Shown: positions 35,358 through 44,878, numbered from the stretch's first letter. The stretch is DNA of 64,000 nt from Gramella sp. AN32 (GCF_023718305.1 NZ_QEYO01000003.1:1-64000); one strand, 5' to 3'. Program-made: numbers and translations. The notes: generated by a model from the sequence alone, not told the origin.

Positions 35358-36608
35358 TTATATTTTAAAAGTTACACCAAGACCAGGCACAAAAGCGCTG
35401 GACTTATACGTTCCGCCAAAAGGCACATTTTGTCCATTTTCCTGATAATAATCATAAGACTCGTTGATTTCTTCAAACCTACTGTATAGGAAAGAAGCAT
35501 CAATGGCAAAACTATCGCTTACGTTTACTGAAAGTCCCCCGGTAAAGTTATTTGAATCGTTTCTTGGAGTTTCCGGGGCAAAATATCCAGATTGAACCGG
35601 TGACTGATCGAAATAATAACCTGCCCTTAAAGTAACTGTTGTATTTGCTGTGTATTGAAGGCCGAATCTATAAATAGAAGCATCTTCATATTGTCTCGGG
35701 TTCTGGGAATCCGGAACATTCGCGTTCTCAAAATCTATATCCAGGGATTCGTATACGCCCCAAAAAGTTCGGTTATAGTCAAAGGCAAATAACCATTTAT
35801 CATTTAACTGGTAGGAAGCACCCACAGATAATTCAGCAGGTAAAGGTAATGTAGCATCGAATTTAGTATCCTGAAATGGCGTTAATGGTGAGTTTGGAAC
35901 ATTCTCAAAATCGGCATCCCCATCTTTAGCTTTTACCAAAATTTCAGAACGGTAGTTTACTCCAATTCTTAAACTATCCATTGGGCTCCACATTGCCCCG
36001 GCCGACCATCCAAAAGCACTAACTCCGGAAGCATCTACAGTAACATTGGAGCGTTCCCCTTCAAGATCGGTTAAAGTTCTATTCAAATTTCTGTTGAAAT
36101 TCACTGATCCACTCACATAGATAGGCCCTCCTCCAACAGCTAAATTTTCAGTGATCTTATATGATGCCAAAGCCTGCACATAGATCGCGGCGAGCTCGAT
36201 ATCGTTCACCAGGTGTGAACCAGCCCAGTCTTTCTCCCAGGCTACAGAACTTCCATAAGGCGTGTAAGCTGCAAAACCTAATGAGAACTTATCACTTAAT
36301 TTATAAGAAAAATATGCGTAGAAAGGCGTTCCTACAGGGCTATCGGTTCTGGCTATTTGCCCATATTGTTCATTTTGATAAACAACATCTGAAAATACCG
36401 CACTAACCCCAACAGCAGCATTTATCTTACTTTCCAGGAATACTAAACCGGCCGGGTTAAAAAAGGCAAGCTCAGCATTATTCACAACCGCAACACCTGT
36501 ATGCCCCATGGCCAACGAACGTTGACCCTGTAGACTTACCCTGTATCCACCGGCATAAGTTATGGCTCCGGCCATAAGCATGAGACCAAGTACAAATAGT
36601 CTTTTCAT
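35358..36608 (-). CDS. OmpP1/FadL-family outer-membrane transporter
   Basis: A 416-residue outer-membrane beta-barrel for hydrophobic compounds such as long-chain fatty acids. After the signal peptide (residues 1-19, TYAGG), the plug-domain signature is clear: RSLAMGHTGVAVVNNAELAFFNPAGLVFL. NPAG is the family hallmark. Barrel strands with alternating aromatic residues run to a C-terminal Phe-containing strand (GLGVTFKI). It leads an operon with the SGNH lipoprotein gene. A full-consensus promoter and a perfect inverted repeat lie upstream. Confidence 0.93.
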   Translation of the reverse strand: MKRLFVLGLMLMAGAITYAGGYRVSLQGQRSLAMGHTGVAVVNNAELAFFNPAGLVFLESKINAAVGVSAVFSDVVYQNEQYGQIARTDSPVGTPFYAYFSYKLSDKFSLGFAAYTPYGSSVAWEKDWAGSHLVNDIELAAIYVQALASYKITENLAVGGGPIYVSGSVNFNRNLNRTLTDLEGERSNVTVDASGVSAFGWSAGAMWSPMDSLRIGVNYRSEILVKAKDGDADFENVPNSPLTPFQDTKFDATLPLPAELSVGASYQLNDKWLFAFDYNRTFWGVYESLDIDFENANVPDSQNPRQYEDASIYRFGLQYTANTTVTLRAGYYFDQSPVQSGYFAPETPRNDSNNFTGGLSVNVSDSFAIDASFLYSRFEEINESYDYYQENGQNVPFGGTYKSSAFVPGLGVTFKI

Positions 36609-36649
36609 AAGTTCAAAGGATTAAATTTTGTATCTGTTAATGATATGCC

Positions 36650-36679
36650 CAAAAATAATATAAATTACATATTATGCAA
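36650..36679 (-). promoter_or_regulatory. Full-consensus promoter of the FadL operon
   Basis: On the reverse strand TTG (36679-36677), 19 bases, then TATTTTTG (36657-36650): exact Bacteroidota consensus. The predicted leader is about 35-40 bases. Confidence 0.8.
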
Positions 36680-36689
36680 CAGATTTTGG

Positions 36690-36717
36690 AAATTTATTAT
36701 GCATACATAATAAATTT
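36690..36717. promoter_or_regulatory. Perfect 12-bp inverted repeat, likely operator upstream of FadL
   Basis: AAATTTATTATG-cata-CATAATAAATTT is a perfect inverted repeat, 10 bases upstream of the -33 element of the FadL promoter. No U-tract follows on the reverse strand, so it is unlikely to be the terminator of the hydrolase gene. It is more like a dimeric regulator site. Confidence 0.5.
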
Positions 36718-36726
36718 AGAAGGATT

Positions 36727-37488
36727 TTAAACAAATTGAAGCACCGCGTCGTAAAATTCTTTCATTTTCTCAGCGTGGACCCAATGTCCTGCGCCTTGTA
36801 TATCCACAATTTCAGCTGAAGGAAAATGCTTTTCAATTAAGCTGAAATCTGAATTTTGAATATAATCTGAATTTGTTCCACGAATAAAGATGGCTGGCTT
36901 TTCAAATTTTGAATCAGTGTTCAAGGCTAAACCAACATTTTCAATATTATCTATTAAAGACTGAAGGTTTAACCGCAGGGTTAATTTGTCTTTAGTTTTC
37001 CAGTACAAATTTTTCAGTAAAAAAAGGCGTACGCCGGTTTCAGGGATATAATTTTTTAGAAAATCTTCCGCATCACCTCGGGAAGTAAGACTGGCTTCAT
37101 CAAGTGCGGTCAAACCTTTTAAAATTTGCTGATGGTGCTGTGCATAATATTTAGGTGCAATGTCTACAATGATTAATTTTTGTACAATTTCAGGATGTAA
37201 ACAGGAGAATAGCATCGCGGTTTTTCCTCCCATGGAATGGCCTAGCAGAATGATATCTTTCAGATTTTTCGAATTACAGTATTCCAAAAGATCTTCCGCC
37301 ATCAATTCATAAGAAAAATCCTGTGAATGCGGACTTTTTCCATGGTTCCGCTGATCGATGAGATGAATTTCAAATCCATCATCGGCAAATTGTTTGCCCA
37401 GCGTTTTCCAGTTATCCCCCATTCCTAAAAATCCGTGGAGGATTAAAAATGGTTTCCCTTCACCTATAATATTGGAATGCAGTTTCAT
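36727..37488 (-). CDS. Alpha/beta-fold hydrolase (YbfF-like esterase)
   Basis: A 253-residue cytoplasmic alpha/beta hydrolase. The oxyanion motif is LHGFLGMGDNW (residues 18-28), the nucleophile Ser is in LLGHSMGGKTAM (near residue 87), and the catalytic His is in GAGHWVHAEK near the end. HGKSPHSQDFSY matches the YbfF/PHA-depolymerase-like esterase group. The natural substrate is unknown. It starts right where pdxJ stops (no gap), so the two genes are co-transcribed from the pdxJ promoter, although no functional link to vitamin B6 is evident. Confidence 0.9.
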   Translation of the reverse strand: MKLHSNIIGEGKPFLILHGFLGMGDNWKTLGKQFADDGFEIHLIDQRNHGKSPHSQDFSYELMAEDLLEYCNSKNLKDIILLGHSMGGKTAMLFSCLHPEIVQKLIIVDIAPKYYAQHHQQILKGLTALDEASLTSRGDAEDFLKNYIPETGVRLFLLKNLYWKTKDKLTLRLNLQSLIDNIENVGLALNTDSKFEKPAIFIRGTNSDYIQNSDFSLIEKHFPSAEIVDIQGAGHWVHAEKMKEFYDAVLQFV

Positions 37489-38202
37489 CTATTTCAGTAA
37501 TTTTAAATATTGCTGAATGGTTTTCTCCAGTCCGTTATACAAAGCTTCAGCAATTAGCGCGTGTCCAATAGAAACCTCGTCAAGAAAAGGTACTTCCTTA
37601 TTGAAAAATTCGATATTCTCTAAAGAAAGGTCATGACCTGCATTGATGCCGAGGCCTAAATTGTGGGCAAGTTGCGAACATTGCGCATAAGCCTTCGCCG
37701 AATCTTTCTTGTTCGCGGCAAAATCTACCGCAAACTGTTCAGTGTATAATTCAATCCGGTCTGTACCTGTTTCAGCCGCACCTTCAATCATTTTCTCAAC
37801 AGGATCTACGAAAATGGAAGTTCTAATCCCATTTCTTTTAAATTCAGAAATTACTTCTTTTAAATACTCCTTATTTATAATGGTATCCCAACCCGCATTT
37901 GAAGTGATGGCTTCTTCCGCATCTGGCACCAAAGTAACCTGGGCCGGTTTCACTTCCAGCACCAGGTTCATAAAGTCCTGGACGGGTTTACCTTCTATAT
38001 TAAATTCAGTTGTAACGATTGGCGCCAAATCGCGAACATCCTGATAACGGATATGTCGCTCATCTGGTCTTGGATGAACCGTAATCCCCTGAGCCCCGAA
38101 ACTTTCAATTTTCCTGGTAGCTTCCACTACATTTGGAACATTGCCTCCACGTGCATTTCTAAGTGTTGCGATTTTATTAATATTCACACTTAATTTGGTC
38201 AT
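37489..38202 (-). CDS. pdxJ: Pyridoxine 5'-phosphate synthase
   Basis: The enzyme condenses 1-deoxyxylulose 5-phosphate with aminoacetone 3-phosphate in vitamin B6 synthesis. The N-terminal TKLSVNINKIATLRNARGG, then GITVHPRPDERHI, with catalytic His and Arg, and LGINAGHDL are hallmark stretches. The start is at 38202. A longer frame would begin at 38292, upstream of the -7 box at 38229-38222, and would add a 30-residue N-terminus foreign to the family. With this start the length is 237 residues, as usual. Confidence 0.95.
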   Translation of the reverse strand: MTKLSVNINKIATLRNARGGNVPNVVEATRKIESFGAQGITVHPRPDERHIRYQDVRDLAPIVTTEFNIEGKPVQDFMNLVLEVKPAQVTLVPDAEEAITSNAGWDTIINKEYLKEVISEFKRNGIRTSIFVDPVEKMIEGAAETGTDRIELYTEQFAVDFAANKKDSAKAYAQCSQLAHNLGLGINAGHDLSLENIEFFNKEVPFLDEVSIGHALIAEALYNGLEKTIQQYLKLLK

Positions 38203-38221
38203 AATTCCTGCGTTTATGCAA

Positions 38222-38229
38222 CAAAAATA
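38222..38229 (-). promoter_or_regulatory. -7 box (TATTTTTG) of pdxJ
   Basis: Perfect TAnnTTTG match on the reverse strand, 19 bases upstream of the ATG at 38202. It decides the shorter pdxJ start. The -33 element is weak. Confidence 0.5.
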
Positions 38230-38290
38230 CAAAGTGTTCCCTGCTTGAATGTTTTTATTTTGATTAATTTGCGACAAAAGCAGAAAGAGC

Positions 38291-38947
38291 ATGAATATGG
38301 AAGCTTATATATTAAATGATGTAAAAATCCTGGATATTTCTGAGAACATTAGAGAGGTGCAGCAAATTTTTAATCAATTAACCTATACGCATTTACCTGT
38401 ACAGAGTGAAGGAGTTTACGTTGGTTGTATTTCTGAAAATGATGCACGTTGTTTTGATATCGACAAAAGCCTTGATGATTATAGGTATGCATTGGAAGAA
38501 TTTTTTGTTCGTGAGAATAATTACTGGCTGGATAGCCTGGAAGCTTTCGCTCAAAATAACTCCAATATCCTTCCGGTATTAGATAATGAAAATAATTACT
38601 TAGGCTATGTTGAATTAAATGAGATGATCTCCTTATTTAAGGAAACCCCCTTTTTGCACGAACCCGGGAATATTCTAGTGGTAGAAAAAGCTTTTAAAGA
38701 TTTTACCTTTAGCGAAGTGACACAAATAATTGAATCTAATAATGCCCACGTTCTGGGAGCCTTTGTTTCCAAGATCGAAAATGAAATGGCAGAAATTACT
38801 ATAAAAATAAGCCCTTCCGGAATGATGCATATCATACAGGCTTTTAGGAGGTATGGATATATTATTATTTCTGAACATCAGGAAGATACCTTTAGCAAGA
38901 ATTTAAAAGACCGTTCAAAATACCTGGATAAATACCTTAATATATAA
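38291..38947 (+). CDS. CBS-domain protein upstream of NAD kinase
   Basis: A 218-residue cytoplasmic protein with a tandem pair of CBS motifs in the first 130 residues (EAYILNDVKILDISENIREVQ, then NILPVLDNENNYLGYVEL). The C-terminal part ends in an ACT-like segment (VLGAFVSKIENEMAEITIKI). CBS pairs bind adenosine nucleotides and act as energy or cofactor sensors. It lies three bases upstream of nadK, the usual flavobacterial arrangement, and may sense the nucleotide state for NAD(P) metabolism; that is inference. The start is divergent from pdxJ. Confidence 0.88.
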   Translation: MNMEAYILNDVKILDISENIREVQQIFNQLTYTHLPVQSEGVYVGCISENDARCFDIDKSLDDYRYALEEFFVRENNYWLDSLEAFAQNNSNILPVLDNENNYLGYVELNEMISLFKETPFLHEPGNILVVEKAFKDFTFSEVTQIIESNNAHVLGAFVSKIENEMAEITIKISPSGMMHIIQAFRRYGYIIISEHQEDTFSKNLKDRSKYLDKYLNI

Positions 38948-38950
38948 AGG

Positions 38951-39835
38951 ATGAAAATTGGTATTTACGGACAGTTCTATCATGAAAACGCAGGCTTTTA
39001 CATTGGGCAGTTGCTGGAATTGCTCGAGCAAAAAAATGCGGAAGTTTTTATTGAAGAAGATTTTCTCGAACTCATCCATGAGAATAAAACGATCGAGAAA
39101 GATTACCAGCATTTTAATTCGTTTGAAGAACTGGATAATTCTTTTGATCTTTTCTTTTGTATTGGTGGGGACGGGACCATTCTAAAATCTATTAATTACA
39201 TTAGAAACCTAAATATTCCTATTGTAGGTATTAACACAGGGAGACTGGGTTTTTTAGCGACAATCCAAAAGGAGCAGATCAAAGATACAATCGATAATAT
39301 TCTGAATAAAAAATTCAGCCTTTCACCAAGATCTGTGCTTACGATAGCTATCAATCCATCATCTGATGATCCCGTGTTTTCACATGTAGCTTTAAATGAA
39401 ATTGCCGTAAGCCGAAAAAACACCACTTCTATGATCACTGTAGATACCTGGTTAGACAATCAATACCTCACCTCCTACTGGGCTGATGGTCTTATTATCT
39501 CAACACCTACCGGTTCTACAGGTTATTCTTTAAGTTGTGGCGGGCCGGTAATTATGCCAGATGCCGATACCTTAGTAATCACACCCATCGCCCCGCATAA
39601 TTTAAATGCCAGGCCTTTGGTGATTAAAGATCACACTGAAATTAAACTGAAAGTTTCCGGAAGAGAAAATGCACACCTTGTTTCCATGGACTCAAGAATT
39701 GCAACTTTGAACAACGAAACCGAAATTATTATTAAAAAAGCCCCCTATACTATAAATTTTGTGGAATTGCAGGAAGATAGCTTTCTTAACACACTTCGAA
39801 AAAAGCTCCTATGGGGCGAAGATAAAAGGAACTAA
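38951..39835 (+). CDS. nadK: NAD kinase
   Basis: The enzyme phosphorylates NAD to NADP using ATP. The 294 residues contain the kinase motif FCIGGDGTILKSI (GGDGT, near residues 64-76), GINTGRLGFLATI, the second conserved block STPTGSTGYSLSCGGPVI, and ITPIAPHNLNARPLV. All catalytic-site motifs are intact. It is translationally linked to the upstream CBS gene, and the next gene (porG) has its own promoter. Confidence 0.95.
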   Translation: MKIGIYGQFYHENAGFYIGQLLELLEQKNAEVFIEEDFLELIHENKTIEKDYQHFNSFEELDNSFDLFFCIGGDGTILKSINYIRNLNIPIVGINTGRLGFLATIQKEQIKDTIDNILNKKFSLSPRSVLTIAINPSSDDPVFSHVALNEIAVSRKNTTSMITVDTWLDNQYLTSYWADGLIISTPTGSTGYSLSCGGPVIMPDADTLVITPIAPHNLNARPLVIKDHTEIKLKVSGRENAHLVSMDSRIATLNNETEIIIKKAPYTINFVELQEDSFLNTLRKKLLWGEDKRN

Positions 39836-39889
39836 GCAATAAAAATCTACAAAAACTGTTTATACGTAGAGACAAATCTGCCCAAACTA

Positions 39890-39918
39890 TTGCAGAGCAA
39901 ACAGAATTGTTATATTTG
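39890..39918 (+). promoter_or_regulatory. Full-consensus promoter of the porG-uppS-bamA cluster
   Basis: TTG (39890-39892), 18 bases, then TATATTTG (39911-39918), an exact TTG-N18-TAnnTTTG match. The ATG of porG is 17 bases further on. Confidence 0.8.
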
Positions 39919-39935
39919 CAAACTTTTAAAGACCT

Positions 39936-40634
39936 ATGAGGTACCTATTCACATTTTTAGTGATAGCTATGTTTTCGCCCCAAATACACTCACAGAATTT
40001 TGAAGTAGGTGTCTTTGGGGGTGGATCAAACTTTATCGGAGACGTTGGGAATTCCACATATATCTGGCCTAACGCACCTGTTGGAGGCTTCATAGGAAAG
40101 TGGAATCGAAGTCCGCGTTATGCTTTTAGATTGTCATTATTATATGCCAAATTAAGTGCAGACGATGCAAAATCTGAAGATACCCGGAGACAGCAAAGAG
40201 GATACTCTTTTGAGAATACTGTTGCTGAGGCATCTCTGGGATTGGAATTTAACTTCTGGAGTTTTGATCTTTCAGAAGCAACAAAACAAAGTACGCCATA
40301 TCTGTATACAGGTATAACTTACTTTAGAGCAGATCATATGTATTTGAAAAACGGCCGAAATAATAATATTGTAAACGAAGGATCCAATTGGGAATTTGCC
40401 ATTCCCATGGTGATGGGCTATAAAGAAGAGATCACAAGGGATATTATTGGAGCTATTGAAATAGGTGCACGATACACTTTTACTGACAATCTGGATGGAA
40501 GCTGGCCTGAAGAATATTTAGGACAACGATCGCCCACTATTGAGTTTGGCAATCGAAATACCAACGACTGGTATGTATTTAGTGGAATTAGCTTCACTTT
40601 TACTTTTGGACGTAAACCTTGTTATTGCTTCTAG
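39936..40634 (+). CDS. porG: PorG-type outer-membrane protein (DUF6089), type IX secretion
   Basis: A 232-residue beta-barrel protein with a signal peptide (residues 1-19, IHSQ). The mature start FEVGVFGGGSNFIGDVG and the later YLGQRSPTIEFGNRNTNDWYVF are typical of DUF6089. It is the first gene of the porG-uppS-bamA-ompH-ompH order, which matches the PorG locus of Porphyromonas gingivalis, where PorG interacts with the PorK/N ring of the type IX secretion system. Identification rests on family pattern and this conserved order. The stop is directly followed by the ATG of uppS. Confidence 0.85.
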   Translation: MRYLFTFLVIAMFSPQIHSQNFEVGVFGGGSNFIGDVGNSTYIWPNAPVGGFIGKWNRSPRYAFRLSLLYAKLSADDAKSEDTRRQQRGYSFENTVAEASLGLEFNFWSFDLSEATKQSTPYLYTGITYFRADHMYLKNGRNNNIVNEGSNWEFAIPMVMGYKEEITRDIIGAIEIGARYTFTDNLDGSWPEEYLGQRSPTIEFGNRNTNDWYVFSGISFTFTFGRKPCYCF

Positions 40635-41375
40635 ATGAATTATAAAGACAATATTGATCTTAATAAGTTACCTAAACACATCGCCATCATTATGGATGGA
40701 AATGGAAGATGGGCAAAAAGCAAAGGTTTTTTAAGGGCTTCAGGACATGAAGAAGGCACTAAAGCCGTTCGCGATGTAGTAGAAGGAAGTGCAGAACTTG
40801 GGATTACCCATCTTACCCTTTATGCTTTTTCTACGGAAAACTGGAACCGCCCTAAACTTGAAGTGGACACTCTAATGAAATTATTGGTCTCCTCCCTTAA
40901 AAAGGAAATCAAAACACTTCAGGATAATGATATCACCTTAAATTCTATTGGGAATATTTCCAGTTTACCAAAAAAAGCCAGAAAAGAACTTCTGGATGTA
41001 ATAGATAAAACTTCAGGCAATAAAAGAATGGTTTTAACGCTTGCATTAAGTTATGGAAGCCGGGAAGAAATTACCAATTGCGTAAAAGCGATTACAGAAA
41101 AGGTTCAAAATGGGGAAATACAAACCGGGGATATTACTGAAGAGATGATCAGTGATCATTTATATACCCAAAACCTGCCCGATGTGGATCTATTAATTAG
41201 AACTAGTGGGGAACAGCGCATTAGCAATTTCCTTCTATGGCAAATTGCATATGCGGAATTATATTTTACAAAAATATTATGGCCAGATTACCGAAGGGAA
41301 AATCTTTTTGAAGCCATATACAATTATCAAAACAGAGAAAGAAGATTTGGAAAAACAAGTGAGCAACTTAGTTAG
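40635..41375 (+). CDS. uppS: Isoprenyl (undecaprenyl) diphosphate synthase
   Basis: A cis-prenyltransferase that builds the lipid carrier for peptidoglycan and surface glycans. The P-loop motif IIMDGNGRWAKSKG (residues 18-31), the HEEGTKAVRDVVE helix, FSTENWNRP, and the C-terminal RTSGEQRISNFLLWQ with YAELYFT are all intact. At 246 residues it has the family length. It is cotranslated with porG (no gap) and precedes bamA by seven bases, placing precursor supply with outer-membrane assembly. Confidence 0.96.
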   Translation: MNYKDNIDLNKLPKHIAIIMDGNGRWAKSKGFLRASGHEEGTKAVRDVVEGSAELGITHLTLYAFSTENWNRPKLEVDTLMKLLVSSLKKEIKTLQDNDITLNSIGNISSLPKKARKELLDVIDKTSGNKRMVLTLALSYGSREEITNCVKAITEKVQNGEIQTGDITEEMISDHLYTQNLPDVDLLIRTSGEQRISNFLLWQIAYAELYFTKILWPDYRRENLFEAIYNYQNRERRFGKTSEQLS

Positions 41376-41382
41376 TGCATTC

Positions 41383-44007
41383 ATGACAAAAAAGATTTTA
41401 ATACTTTTTTTAATCTGTTTCATAGCAAGTTTAGGAGCCAAAGCACAGGGATTACCACTGGGTGATTCTAAAAAATACGTAATTGGGGATATTAAAGTTA
41501 CCGGTACTACCACCTATAGCGAGAAAATCGTTGTGGGATTTACCAAGCTTAAGGAAGGTGACGAAATTTACATCCCCGGGGACAAATTAAGCAAAGTCAT
41601 AAAAGACCTTTGGGACACGGGGCTTTTTAGCGACATCAATTTCTACATTACAAATGTGGAAGGAAATGTAGCAGATTTGGAACTGGAAATCAAAGAGGTC
41701 CCGGTTTTAAACCAGGCGCGGATTACCGGAGTCAAAAAGAAGACTGAAACCGAAGACCTTATCGATGAAAACAATTTGAAACCTGGCGTTAAGGTTACTG
41801 AAAACCTTATCACGACCACTAAGAACTATATTGAAAGTAAATATAGCAAAGAAGGCTACTTTAACGCTTCAGCAAACATCGATGTTCGTCCTTTTACAGA
41901 TACTACCGGCGTTAAAAACCGTGTGAATATGATCGTGAATGTGGATAAAGGTGACCGCGTAAAAATCGATGAGATTAAATTTACCGGAAACGAACAATTT
42001 CCTGATGCGAAGCTTCGCCGAAATATGAAGAAAACAAAGCAGAAAAATCCCATACGATTCTGGAAACGTTCCAAATATGTTGAAAACGAATTCGAAAATG
42101 ATAAGCTTTCCATCATTGAAAAATATAAAGAATCAGGTTTTCGCGATGCCCGTATAACTTCCGATACCCTTATTATCAAAAATGCCGAAGAAATTGCCCT
42201 GGAGTTAACCATTGAAGAAGGAAGCCAGTATGTAATTGGTGAAATAGATTATTTGGGAAATACGGTTTATACAGATGATCAGTTAAATCGTGTATTAGGA
42301 CTCAAAAAAGGGGATATTTACAATGGTGTTCTTATCGACGAAAGGATCCAGGGACGTGATCCTTCCAAACAATCTGTCTCAAATATATATCAGAATAACG
42401 GGTATCTTTTCTCCAATATCGATCTTGTTGAAACTAACGTTTATAACGATACGATAGATTTCGAAATTCGAATCGTTGAAGGTAAGGAGGCTTATTTTGA
42501 TGAGATTTTTGTTACCGGAAACGACAAGACCAAAGATCATGTGATCTATCGTGAATTGCTCACCAAACCCGGACAGAAATATTCGCAGGAAGCGGTGGTT
42601 GGTACAATTCGGGAATTAGGTAGACTGGGTTATTTTGATGCGGAACAGCTTGAACCGGAATTTATAGATCCGAATCCCCAAACAGGAACTTTGAGCCTGG
42701 AATATCCGGTAGTGGAAGCCGGCGCCAGCCAAATAGAGCTACAAGGTGGTTACGGTGGTGGAGGTTTCATTGGGACATTGGGATTATCCTTCAATAACTT
42801 TTCTGTTCAGGGATTATTTGATAAAGACGCCTATGATCCTATTCCTATGGGGGATGGTCAAACCTTATCGCTAAGGGCACAGGCCAGCACCTATTACCAA
42901 ACCTATAGTCTTTCTTTTAGAGAGCCATGGTTAGGAGGCAAAAGACCGGTAAGTTTTTCTACTTCTTTCAGCTATACAAGACAATTCTTATTTGATTATA
43001 TTAATAGGAGAGCTGATAAAACCAGGAGTTTTGATATTCTTGGGGTGAGCATTGGTTTAGCGAAAAGACTTCAGGAACCAGATCAATTCATGACGATTTC
43101 TAACCAGATTGGTTTCCAGAGATATGATCTTAACAACTACAATACGGGGCTATTTACCTTTGGTGACGGATTCTCTAATAACCTATACTATCAATTTGGG
43201 ATTAGCCGGGACAATACCAGAATTAACCCAATTTTCCCAACGGGTGGATCCCTATTTAATATAACTGCCAAATTTACACCTCCTTATTCTCTATGGAATG
43301 GTATTGATTATGGAAACCTGGAAAACAATCCGGATTATCAGTTAAAAGATGACAATGGGAATTTAGTGGACTATAACGGGAACCGCGTATCTCCGGAAAA
43401 TTCAGTTCCAGATACCGAAAAAGTTGACCAGAAGAAATACAACTGGCTCGAATTCTATAAAATTAAATTCGCCGGAACCTGGTATACGACTTTGGCCAAC
43501 TTTGGCCCCAGTAAAGATTTGGTGCTTAAAACCAGTGCGGAATACGGTTTCCTTGGAGCTTATAATAGTGAAAGAGGGATTCCGCCTTTCGAGCGTTTCT
43601 ATGTGGGAGGTGATGGTTTAGGACAATACAGTCTGGATGGCCGTGAAACAATTCAGTTAAGAGGATATGAGAACCAATCTATAATTCCTTTAGATAGACC
43701 GTCTAATGCGAGAGATGACGGGGCAACGATCTATAATAAGTATAGTATGGAGTTGAGATTCCCAATTACACTGAAACAAGCAGCCTCAATCTATATGCTT
43801 ACCTTTGCAGAAGCGGGGGCATCTTATGATAATTTTAGAGATTATAACCCGTTCCAGGTAAATAGATCTGCAGGTGCGGGATTAAGAATCTTTATGCCAA
43901 CCTTCGGTTTACTGGGAATAGATTTTGGTTATGGTTTTGATCCGGTTGTTGGGCAGCAGGGTCCAAGTGGATGGCAAACCCACTTCATCATTGGACAGCA
44001 ATTTTAA
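41383..44007 (+). CDS. bamA: BamA, outer-membrane protein assembly factor
   Basis: An 874-residue Omp85 protein: signal peptide (residues 1-21, KAQG), POTRA repeats across about residues 25-420 (KVTGTTTYSEKIVVGF, EIKFTGNEQFPDAKLR, EIFVTGNDKTKDHVIYREL), then a 16-strand barrel. The barrel includes the family GQTLSLRAQ and RLF-type lid region (FERFYVGGDGLG) and ends in WQTHFIIGQQF, the C-terminal aromatic signature. The start at 41383 is chosen; a longer frame inside uppS is a shadow. It folds and inserts outer-membrane barrels. Confidence 0.95.
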   Translation: MTKKILILFLICFIASLGAKAQGLPLGDSKKYVIGDIKVTGTTTYSEKIVVGFTKLKEGDEIYIPGDKLSKVIKDLWDTGLFSDINFYITNVEGNVADLELEIKEVPVLNQARITGVKKKTETEDLIDENNLKPGVKVTENLITTTKNYIESKYSKEGYFNASANIDVRPFTDTTGVKNRVNMIVNVDKGDRVKIDEIKFTGNEQFPDAKLRRNMKKTKQKNPIRFWKRSKYVENEFENDKLSIIEKYKESGFRDARITSDTLIIKNAEEIALELTIEEGSQYVIGEIDYLGNTVYTDDQLNRVLGLKKGDIYNGVLIDERIQGRDPSKQSVSNIYQNNGYLFSNIDLVETNVYNDTIDFEIRIVEGKEAYFDEIFVTGNDKTKDHVIYRELLTKPGQKYSQEAVVGTIRELGRLGYFDAEQLEPEFIDPNPQTGTLSLEYPVVEAGASQIELQGGYGGGGFIGTLGLSFNNFSVQGLFDKDAYDPIPMGDGQTLSLRAQASTYYQTYSLSFREPWLGGKRPVSFSTSFSYTRQFLFDYINRRADKTRSFDILGVSIGLAKRLQEPDQFMTISNQIGFQRYDLNNYNTGLFTFGDGFSNNLYYQFGISRDNTRINPIFPTGGSLFNITAKFTPPYSLWNGIDYGNLENNPDYQLKDDNGNLVDYNGNRVSPENSVPDTEKVDQKKYNWLEFYKIKFAGTWYTTLANFGPSKDLVLKTSAEYGFLGAYNSERGIPPFERFYVGGDGLGQYSLDGRETIQLRGYENQSIIPLDRPSNARDDGATIYNKYSMELRFPITLKQAASIYMLTFAEAGASYDNFRDYNPFQVNRSAGAGLRIFMPTFGLLGIDFGYGFDPVVGQQGPSGWQTHFIIGQQF

Positions 44008-44038
44008 TTTGGCATGATATTTTCTATAATCGATCACA

Positions 44039-44848
44039 ATGATAAATAAGCTTTTTTACATACTGATTTTACTCTGTTTTTCAACGACGGTAACTTCAGC
44101 TCAAAAAGCGATTCGTTTGGGGTATATCGATATGGAATATATTCTTGAAAATGTGCCAGAATATCAGGAAGCCAACAATCAGCTGGAAAAACGAATTCAG
44201 GAATGGAAATTAGAGGCTGAAGTTAAAATGCGGGATGTTGATAACATGCGCAAAATTTTAGATAACGAGCGTGCTTTGCTTACCAAAGAATTGATCGAAG
44301 AAAGAGAAGATGAGATCGACTATATGGAAAAGCAGGCCTTGGATTATCAGCAAAAAAGGTTCGGCCCCAATGGTGATTATATGATTCAGAAAAAGCAATT
44401 GGTTAGACCAATTCAGGATCAGGTTTTCTCGGCGGTGCAGGAAATTGCAAAAACAAGAAATCTTGACTTTGTTTTTGATCGTTCTTCAGATATTGGAATG
44501 ATATATGCAGATACACAATTTGATGTGAGTGAGCAGGTGTTGCGAACCATCAAAAGAACTGCAAACAGGGAGCAGCTGGAGGGCAAAGATGAAATCGCTG
44601 AAATGGAGAGGGCTGAGAGCAGGACCCCTGAACAGGACCAGGTGATCGAGGAGAAAGAGGCTTTAGTTGAAGAAAGACAAAATGAAAGAGAGGCCGTTAT
44701 CCTCGCAAAACAAAAAGAAAGAGATTCATTAAAAGCCGCGAGGCAACAAGAATTTGAGGCAAGACGGGAAAAAATTCTTAAAGAAAGAGAAGCAAGAAAA
44801 GATTCCATCCTCAAAGCCAGAGAGAAAAAGAAAGACACAGTAAACTAA
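44039..44848 (+). CDS. OmpH/Skp-family periplasmic chaperone, with long charged tail
   Basis: A 269-residue protein with a signal peptide (residues 1-21, TSAQ) and an OmpH domain (KAIRLGYIDMEYILENVPEYQEANNQLEKRI ... NLDFVFDRSSD). After about residue 175 comes a long, highly charged coiled-coil tail rich in E, K and R, not usual in short Skp. It should bind unfolded outer-membrane proteins in the periplasm and deliver them to BamA, whose gene is 31 bases upstream. A second ompH gene follows. Confidence 0.9.
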   Translation: MINKLFYILILLCFSTTVTSAQKAIRLGYIDMEYILENVPEYQEANNQLEKRIQEWKLEAEVKMRDVDNMRKILDNERALLTKELIEEREDEIDYMEKQALDYQQKRFGPNGDYMIQKKQLVRPIQDQVFSAVQEIAKTRNLDFVFDRSSDIGMIYADTQFDVSEQVLRTIKRTANREQLEGKDEIAEMERAESRTPEQDQVIEEKEALVEERQNEREAVILAKQKERDSLKAARQQEFEARREKILKEREARKDSILKAREKKKDTVN

Positions 44849-44878
44849 ATTTTAAATCTAAACTTAACTACTATTACA

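Noticed and set aside
38203..38292. Longer N-terminus for PdxJ
   Set aside because: It would start upstream of the predicted -7 box and add 30 residues foreign to the family.
41206..41382. Longer N-terminus for BamA inside uppS
   Set aside because: The signal peptide begins at 41383; the upstream part is the shadow of uppS.
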